The notes beneath the pieces are model-generated. The model made no database searches. It was not told the origin of the DNA and saw only the letters and a program-made list of their open reading frames with translations. The position numbers and the translations under genes are program-made. A stretch of DNA of 64,000 nt from Cristatella mucedo (taxonomy: Eukaryota > Bryozoa > Phylactolaemata > Cristatellidae), in contig WPIO01000038.1 in the NCBI GenBank assembly GCA_009760855.2, positions 2,959,001 through 3,023,000 on the forward strand. Reading direction: 5' to 3'. This document shows positions 12,121-20,100 of the stretch, one piece after another (within the stretch, counting starts at the first letter, position 1; the number at the start of each line of letters is the position of its first letter).

Positions 12121-12972
12121 TCTATTTATGCGCGTGCTTAGATGAGCTCTTTAAGGGCACTCCCAAACCTGAGCGGCTATCAATCGATTCGTTGCAGACC
12201 TCGTGCAGCAGTGTGATTCAAGGGCGCGAGCAAGTAATAATCTCGTAGTTATCTGGCAAGATTTTGTAATTTCTTTATGCATCTCGTTGTCGTTCGTAAT
12301 ATTAAATAATCCTTATGGTTATAAATTAATTAATCATCTTCCTCATTTCAAAGGAGATACTACGGAAAAAAGGTGAATTTTCTTGACTATAAGATTTCTC
12401 AGCAAGACTAAGACCATTTGTGATCAGAATTGGATTTCCAAACCTTTGCGGTGCTTGAACTATGCTGCGTTTAAAAATATGTGCCGATTTAACGTGAAAT
12501 ATCGGAACGAAAGAGGCTTTCACTGAGCTTGCTGCGATTTTTCGGATAGAAGCCTTTTGATCGCTGCAGCCTAAACACGAATTCGATTGTTTTTTTAAAC
12601 TTGGTGGGTCGGAGGAGCAGCGATGGGACTACTGCTGGTCAACTGCATGCGTAGGTGAGTTCGCCAGGCCATCTAGCATTGAGTGGGACGCTCACGTAGG
12701 CTGACGCGCGTCAGTCGATGGAAATGCTATGTCGACATAAAGCGATGACGAAATGTTTTCTTTAGTAAGCAATATAAGAGATGTTGTGGAGGCTCATAGT
12801 CATGCCAATGTGTCCACTCGAGTAAGCGTCTTTCGCAACATGCTTTTACTTGTGCCTGCATGTAATGCAACTGCACTTTAAGCACTTCGCCTACTCGTAT
12901 TTCCATGTGTCGTTCATTTGTAGCATATTTACATCTGAAAGTGAGATTATAATTTGAGAGACGCTGTATAAG

Positions 12973-13518
12973 ATGAGCAACGTATCGTACAAATACGGTC
13001 ATCCAGCTATAGTCAGCATGCCAGAGGAGATGCTGAAAAGAATGAAGGACGGTAAGAAGGTCGCTATTCGAGCGTCGCTCAGCATCGCACGCGTCAAGAG
13101 CAGCTCGCGGGCCTGCAACGCTCTGAATCTGTCGGTTACGTTGCCGGAAAAGCGCTTTGTCCTCGGTGGCCGCAGCAGAGGATTAGTGACACGAACGGAG
13201 ACGCACGTGCAACCGACAGTAGATGGCTCAGTGTGTGGTCTCATCGCGTGCCATCACGTTACAGGCGGCAAATTTCATCCGACGTGTCCGTTCTGCTTGT
13301 ACACTTCCACGATCCCGCGGAGCCTCCCTATCTTCGACGCCTGTCCTCGCTGCCACGTGACTAGAGGCCCAAAGGCGCTGGGGGAGGAGCCGAGGTTCGG
13401 CGATGCTCACAATCAAGGCGACGGCCCGGCGGTTGCGAGCACGACCGGCCAGTTTGTCGCGCCTGTCGCGCCCGTCGCAGTCGGCGATGAAATTGAATAC
13501 TGGTACTTGAGCGAATGA
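12973..13518 (+). CDS. ZR copy 4 (type B): small zinc-ribbon-like protein, intact
   Basis: Intronless 181-codon frame from ATG (GTATAAGATGAGC context, conserved in all copies with a 5' end) to TGA at 13,516-13,518. Residues 1-80 are basic and low in known motifs. Residues ~86-130 hold the cysteine-rich half: VCGLIACHH, then TCPFCLYT and DACPRCHVTRGPK, giving CxxC-x15-CxxC, a zinc-ribbon-like spacing. The tail is Ala/Val/Gly-rich and ends EYWYLSE. There is no signal peptide or membrane segment. AATAAA lies at 13,612-13,617, so the locus looks like a complete transcription unit. I recognise no family. Against the second intact copy (27,540-28,085) I count 12 base differences, 9 amino-acid-changing and 3 silent, so there is no sign of purifying selection between them. 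It may be a functional gene family member or a young, not yet broken duplicate. Confidence 0.6.
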   Translation: MSNVSYKYGHPAIVSMPEEMLKRMKDGKKVAIRASLSIARVKSSSRACNALNLSVTLPEKRFVLGGRSRGLVTRTETHVQPTVDGSVCGLIACHHVTGGKFHPTCPFCLYTSTIPRSLPIFDACPRCHVTRGPKALGEEPRFGDAHNQGDGPAVASTTGQFVAPVAPVAVGDEIEYWYLSE

Positions 13519-13611
13519 GTCTGATTGCTCCGTGAGCAGACGTCATATGACTGCGCCGCATCGCGGCGGCGGCAGCTGGCGCTGGTGGCGGCGGCACGGT
13601 CAGCTTTGTGA

Positions 13612-13617
13612 AATAAA
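13612..13617 (+). promoter_or_regulatory. Poly(A) signal of ZR copy 4
   Basis: AATAAA 94 bases after the ZR stop. The same hexamer is kept at this position in copies 0, 2, 3, 5 and 6, even in the broken ones. Confidence 0.6.
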
Positions 13618-14709
13618 TGTTTTGACTGCACGTCGAGTTTATGCTGCCTAAAATTTTCAAATTGTTTGGAAGAAAACAGTGGCCACTACTAACCGACTGG
13701 TTACTAATACCTCTTTCGAGGTGCAAGATCGTTGCAAAATCAAAAGTAAACCCTGCGCCCTGTCAGAAGACGGGTGTAGATTTGTAACCAAAACCAGCTG
13801 TGACGAGTCAGTTGAAGTTGTCACAGACATAGTTGGGCCTTGCCTATCTAGTAACGCCGCAATGCTGATGCGCTGCAAGCCGCTGCCCGGGGCCCGGGGC
13901 CCTGCATCGGTTGCGTCGGAGCGGGAACTAGGCGCTCGATTAACGATCGCGTCTGCGTCAGTGAGCGAAAGAATAATAAGCCTATAATCTAAACCACTGC
14001 TTAGGATTTAAATTAAATTTTACACGGACGCAGTTGATGATGGTAGAGAGACCGAATAGGTGAGTCGTAAACACTAAAATAAGCTACACTCTAAACTGCT
14101 GCTTAGGTTTCGAATGAAGTTTTATTACGTAGGCTGATGATGACGGGACCAACTAGGTGAGTCGTAAAAAGTCAAATTCGGTCCTCAATAGTAAACTGTA
14201 AATTATCGTAAAGTGTGTCATTTGAAATTCCTTATCCTTAAAAAGTGTTTCGAATCTCTTTGGATGCGTTAGGCGCGTTGAAAGGCTTTACAAAACATAA
14301 AGGCCCACGTCTTTGCATTTTATTTGTACGAGTGGGCGTCCATTCATTGACATGAAATTTGGTGGATACATGAAGTCGAAGACGCACTGCAATATCCGCT
14401 TGCAGTTTGAGCTCGACAATTTCGCCAATTTCTTTTCCATTTGCCTAAATAGAGCGGATTGCAGTAATTCGTCGAACCTTTAGACGCGGCCAACCCGTCG
14501 CGGAATGCGATGAATGAACTGGAAGTGACCATCTGACCAAATGACCGTCTGGACCGGAAAGGCTTGATTAGGGATCGCCCGTCATGTATTCGTTCGCACG
14601 CTTCTGCGCCCCGCAGCTCTGTTTGCGATTTTTTGCGGAGGATGTTATTGCTAGTGCTGGTAAATGGGCATTTTTTTAGAAAGGTTTCTCGAGACCGTCG
14701 AGCCCGCTA

Positions 14710-14844
14710 TCGCCGAGCTGGTTTGGCCCAGTGGTTAAGGTGCTCGCCCCGACGAAGGTCTTGCCAAGGTCACGGGCTAGAGCCCTGAAGCACATGTGAA
14801 GCGTCTGAATAGTTATCAAGTTCTCCTAGGGTGCTATACAGATG

Positions 14845-14881
<37 letters not shown>

Positions 14882-14898
14882 TGTGTGTATATGTATGC
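14710..14898 (+). mobile_element. SINE-2 with TA-repeat tail
   Basis: Best-preserved tRNA head of the family: GAGCTGGTTTGGCCCAGTGG carries a perfect A box (TGGCCCAGTGG) followed by a B-box-like GGGCTAGAGCCC. The 3' part, with CAAGTTCTCCTAGGGTGCT, resembles the LINE-B 3' hairpin, and the element ends in a (TA)n run at 14,848-14,876 with further TG/TA repeats to 14,898. It sits between the array and the NSRP1 3' flank. Confidence 0.75.
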
Positions 14899-14924
14899 AT
14901 AACGATGATCGCTGACAGCTATTA

Positions 14925-15045
14925 ATAATGACAATAACAATACATTTGAATAGAACCCTCCAAAGAACTTAATCTCCTTCTAGACACTTTACAGATGCTG
15001 TATAGAAAGCGTTTCCAAATGATTAGTGGTACGTGCATATATATC
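14925..15045 (-). mobile_element. LINE-B 3' tail relic
   Basis: Minus-strand hairpin-like end (CTCCAAAGAACTTAATCTCC on the plus strand) next to an ATT/AAT-rich run at 14,925-14,945, matching the LINE-B terminus. Only about 120 diverged bases remain. Confidence 0.55.
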
Positions 15046-15049
15046 CTAG

Positions 15050-16336
15050 ACTTCGCGGAGGCGGCGCCAATTTCTTCTTTCGAAGAAAAGAAACTTCCGG
15101 TGACGTAACTAACAAATTTTCAATAAAATTAGTGGCACCGATAAAGTGATAACGTAGAATACCAATAAAAGGTCAAGTAACTAAAAGTCTGTGTAGCGGC
15201 AAAGGAGCATTTACGAGATTTCGAAGACGAGTCCTTGACCGTGAGTCACGCTCCTGAAGGTTGAGGTTTAGCCAGGCAATACGAAAATCCTATCCATCAC
15301 TTTGTTTCCTCTGAAATTGGTTATGTAGCTCTGCGTATGTTTATGAATGAATTCATATAGTGCCAATAGGAGACCGGAAATTGTAAAGCATCACATGCGA
15401 AATGGTTGCCTTTCAGCCGCTCGACGTCGTGGGGAGGGACTGGAGCGGTTGCGGATGCAATTGGGAGCTCGTCTCATCTGGCTCTCCCTCGCGACCTGGG
15501 CATCTGGCCGCCTTAGAGCGATCGAATGGAATATTTCGACACATGACAGCTCAGTTGCTCGAAACTTCTCCGCTCTTATCTCTTGGCAACCTACCAATGC
15601 CACGACCGCAGCACTGATCGGTGGCTGGAATGATGGTGAGATAACGATTGCGAGACGTCGATTCGGCCGACGTAAAGCCCGTAAAGCTCCCCCATCTCGC
15701 CGTCCCCTTTCTTCCCGAGATATATGAGAGCTACTAAAATAGAGCGTGGATTTTACAGCCAGTGCATTTATTCTATCGGCTTGTGGCACCGCCAAAAGCA
15801 AAACTAGCGGAGCTTCTTTTAAAAAGCCACCCACGGCGTTCTCGTGGGTCCATCCTTCGGGCTATTGTATCTAGTTATACTTACTTCTTTCAAGCTGGCA
15901 AGCCAAGCTTGCATGCTGCTACCACGTTCTGTGCTCTCTTTATCAAAACGATCTTTAGGTCGAAAAGTGTCTCCTTGACCTTGCGAGGTGCACGCAGGTC
16001 AGTGGCACTGCATGCACCTTAACATGTTCGCCTTACTGCGTCTTGCAGCCGAAGCTGCAGCTCACCTCGTCAAGAAACAAACTGGGGACACAAAATACAG
16101 ACAAAGACCTCGAATACAAAGGTCGTGCGCCTACGCTCGTTATTAAATTCCTCGCAGACTGCAACCGAAAGTGCATTCCGCCCAAACCGCAACGAGAGCA
16201 CGTGAGAACAGACAGGGAGGATGAGTTGCAGATACTGACTGTGAGGCATCGCTAAACAAAGATAAGACTTGGAGGCTGCACACGCTTCGCCAACCTGCCA
16301 GCAGGTTAACTTGATAGAGCTGGACATGGCGATTTG
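15050..16336. other. NSRP1 downstream region, no gene recognised
   Basis: Open stretches overlap on both strands at 15,347-15,834 (126 codons plus, 147 codons minus), but neither gives a recognisable domain, plausible composition or splice context. I treat them as chance frames in GC-rich sequence. The part next to 16,336 is expected to lie just beyond the NSRP1 poly(A) site. Confidence 0.4.
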
Positions 16337-16342
16337 TTTATT
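16337..16342 (-). promoter_or_regulatory. NSRP1: Candidate NSRP1 poly(A) signal
   Basis: AATAAA on the minus strand, about 300 bases after the NSRP1 stop codon. It is the first match downstream that I see. The implied 3' UTR of about 310 bases is ordinary in length. Confidence 0.45.
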
Positions 16343-16645
16343 TACATATACGCACACGTTCATGCGACAGATGCGTGCACTGTGCGGCGAAACCAACGCG
16401 CAGCAGCAGCAGGAGCCACACTAGAGCCGAGGTCACGTGCCGAGCTCACGTGCTCTCACAGTCAGGTCCCTTTTTTCCATGGAACTAGCAGAGGAAACAG
16501 AGGCCTTCAGCCCGGAGAGAGCTGCTGAGACGGAGGCGGCCGAGCACAGCCGCTGCCGTCTCAGCAGCTGCATGCTATCAGAAGAACGCCTGCCATCTGC
16601 TGCCAGACCGAGGCTGGGGCCACTCGGCTGTCGCAACGACAGGCT

Positions 16646-17117
16646 TCAGTCGTCCTCTTTAGACCGAGCCACGACCGGGACCACTGCGTTGGCGGCCTTC
16701 CTGGCCAGGTAACGCGCACGCGCCCTGTCCACGGAGTCGCCCTCGTGGTGGCGAGCGTACTTTGCGGACCAGTCGGCAGAGGCGCTGACCGGCGCCGACG
16801 GCTCGCCGCCGGCAGTCGACGATGCAGCAAGAGCGGAAGTTGCTTCGCTGCTGCCAGCATCGTCGTCGTCGTCACGGCCGTCGCTCGGTCGCTTCACGGT
16901 GGCGTGCTGCTGCTGCTGCTGCTGCGCGACAGCCACGTCCGGGCTCGCCGCTTCGGTGGCAAGGCCGTCAGCGACACGGCCACGCTGCCGCTCGGCCTGA
17001 GAGCGGCCCGAAGTGGAAGAGGCCGCGGCTGCACTGCTGCGGCGGCCGCCGCCACTGCCGCCCTGCACCACCTCGCTCCTTCGCTCCGAGTCGCGATCGC
17101 ATTTGCTGGAGCTCACC
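16646..17117 (-). CDS. NSRP1: NSRP1 terminal exon
   Basis: 472 bases, acceptor TCTCACAG, stop TGA at 16,646-16,648. It encodes Ser/Gly/Ala-rich sequence, six glutamines from a CTG run (16,904-16,925), an acidic DDDDD patch and the conserved end with RARARYLARKAANA and SKEDD. Confidence 0.88.
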
Positions 17118-20100
17118 CTGTGAGATGAGCGGAAAAAATGAGAGACGGCGAAAGGCCACATCGATGGCAGAAAATCCCGACAGAACTAATAATAGGTTGA
17201 TAAACATAATTCGTCTGCATGGCGCCCCAAGAGAACTTGAATCTCCACTTCACTGCGCTTCACTTTTACAAGCCACGGGGCTCGAGCCCACGACCTGGAT
17301 CAGCAAACACATTCGCCTTGACCTTGGTAAAGGCGAGGACGTTAACCACTGGGCCAATCTAGTGCGGCTGCTGCGCACGGCTGGCAAGCAGACGAACGTG
17401 CAGGTCGTGCACCTCGAGCTCTGGCAGCAAACGAGAGCATCGAGAGGCTGAGAGCACCATTCGGTGCGTCATAAACCCAATTTTTCACATTTGGTAACGA
17501 GCAAAAGTGGTGAAAATCTGGTCGCTGACTGTGAATTGAGTCTCTCTGCCCGTGGGATGAGGCCGGGTCGACAAATTGCCGGAATGGGCGACCGGTAGTG
17601 CGGCACTTCGGGCTAATCAAAGCTACGCGACAATAAAGGAAAAAAGACTGCTAAAGAGTGGAGAGTTGCAATGATGCATACAAATATTCAGCAAACTAAT
17701 GACGCACGACTGCACAAAATCAGAATCAGGGAAACAGGTTGGAAAAAGGCACACGCTCTTGAACAATAATAACAAGCATGTCTTCTGTAATACAGCCAAA
17801 GAGAACTTGATCTAAGAGACCGGTTAAATCGTTATTTGCAGAAACGCTGCTCTCTCGTCTGCTTTCGGGTTAGACATGGTTTGCATAACCGTGCTTTATG
17901 CCTTCCTTTTCAAGTGGTAATCGCCACACAAAAATTAAGATTCCGTTTCTAGCAGACGACCTTTTCGGTAAAACGTAGGCTCAGCGTAATGTGCTACAGC
18001 AGAACGGGCAAGGCAGAAGCTGATGGCCTCTATTCCTGGCTACATAAGTGAGGTCATACAGTATCGTGGTGGGACGACGTCACACTAAACGCCTATATAC
18101 CAAAAGTATGTATCTGTTCTTGGGCTGTCAATACATATTTGCATATGCTTCACATAACTTAAATATACGCAGTATCGTGGAAAGCCCTCTTATTACCCCA
18201 ACGAATTTGCAGCCACGGCAGCGGCAGCCATAACGAAAGGATTTTTTTGCACCAGACTGTAATACGCTTGTGCACACATGTTACAGCTGCCGGTTCGACT
18301 GCAAATGTTTAACTTCCTGACGTTTAACAGACTCTAGTGCCTTTCCACATTTAAAGGCTCAATCTATCTCATAACGTTCTTTCCTAGTTAAAACTAGAGT
18401 AGGCAAAGAAAAAAGGTTAGCTGATTTAACAGCCTCATTTGTATAGCACCAACAGAGTCTTGATGGCTATCACCACCGCTTGCAGTGGCAATAGAGGATC
18501 GCCCACTGCTAGACTCCAACTCACGTGATCCAACTCAGCTATCCAAACTTAAAAGATATTAAGCAACAACACATCCAAATGTAATGTACTTAAAAGATAT
18601 TAAGCAACAACAAATCCAAATATACTGTAATGTAAAGTATCTCCATCTGTAACTCCACAAAGACTATGCAGTTGCTAACCAGGAGAGTTTTGTTTATAGC
18701 GCACTCATAGCCTAAGCGGCTTTCGGTACGCATTCGGTAGCCAATAGACTTCGTCTCACGCAACAAAGAGAAAGTGGGAAGCATAGCAGAGTCAGGAGAG
18801 CAGTCGAGGAAGCAGATAACATGGAAGTACCAGCTCAGGACGGTTGGAAAGAATGTGCCACAGTCGGCAGGAGGACTAGTTGTCAATCCATGAGCGATGG
18901 TTCAGTGCCTCGGTTCAGAGACGCACTCAAACTGTGTAGACCCAGGATTACGATCGCAGATACGAGTGCCACTAGCCACCAATGGAAGCGTCCCCGTGAG
19001 ACTGCGGCAGCAAAGGCGATCAGTACGTCAGGGTGCAGCCGACGCCACCGACGCGCTAGCAGACGAAACTCACTTGGTTCGGCTGTCCCGGTCTTCACTG
19101 CTCTCTGCTGATGCCGATCTGGCCGTTGATCGCCACAGCTGAGATCTCTCTTCGCGACGGCCGCCATCGTCGTCTGCGTCTTTGCCAGGCCTGCTCCTGC
19201 GCTCCCCGGCGTCCTGCCTGTGCATCGGCCGCTGGTCAGGCGAACGCTTCCGGCGGCTGTGCTTCATCTCGCCCCCTTCAGCCTCGAGCTTGCTCTCCAT
19301 GACATCGCGTGCATGCCTACGACATCACATCAGATCACGGCCGATCAAAGCAGAGCTAGGCAACCTTCTCGTCCATGTCAGTCTTCTAGATGAGATTTTT
19401 CTTTTTAGAACAGGATGCTAATCGGCTAGAAACGCTACTTTTCCGGCCACTTCGACTACTTCGAGAAAGCCAGTAGCCAGCACGATCTGATGCGCTGGGA
19501 CTTTCGCTGCTAAAAGACAGAAGAAAAGCAGCCGCCACGAAGCTCGGCGACGCAGGGCAAAGGGCCAAACTGACTGACCTCGACAGGTCGGGGCCCGAGT
19601 CCATCCTCGCGTTCGATGATGAAAAGTGCATCTCCCGGTGTCTGCCAGTATCGTCGTTGCGATTGACGTGCTTCTGTGACCGATCGTCGGATGGGTGCCC
19701 TGCATCGTGCGCCTGCTTTGAACGCCGAGGCTCGTTATCATCGCCCGACAGACTGCACCTTCAACGGATCAGCAGGGCTTGACGCTGCTCGAGCTAGCTT
19801 TCGGCGCAATTCGAGACAGCAGACACTCGAATTTGAGGTCAACGCACATTGCAACACGTTTGATTTCACTCCAGCCAGTGCGCGCCCAAATGTACACGGC
19901 ACGCAGTTCTCGACGCACGAAATGGCAAAGTGCAAAGCATGATCAACTGCGAGCTGAGCTCGGTACCTGTGACTAGGACGGTCCCCACTGCTATGCCGAC
20001 TATTTCGATGACGATCGCTGTGCCGGTCGCCGCTGTGCCGGTCACTACTGTCAGTGTCACTTGAAGAGTGGTTGCCCCTAGCCGAAGAGCTCTTGTCTCG

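Larger units (their letters stand above)
12121..14330. repeat. Array unit 4 (carries an intact ZR gene)
   Basis: Matches unit 6 (26,571-28,557) at roughly 97-98% identity. One difference is a deletion of about 130 bases near 12,270 that unit 6 and unit 2 do not have. The downstream flank repeats itself once (about 13,985-14,060 and 14,085-14,170). Beyond about 14,330 the array similarity ends. Confidence 0.8.

Noticed and set aside
14716-14790. tRNA gene candidate
   Set aside because: A and B boxes are present but the acceptor stem does not pair and the sequence continues into a SINE tail; it is a SINE head.
15347-15834. Overlapping 126-codon (plus) and 147-codon (minus) frames
   Set aside because: Open on both strands in GC-rich sequence, composition is Arg/Ser/Pro-heavy, no domain or splice support.
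16745-17451. Plus-strand frames of 127 and 209 codons over the NSRP1 last exon
   Set aside because: They are antisense shadows of the NSRP1 terminal exon, which has family similarity and proper splicing on the minus strand.
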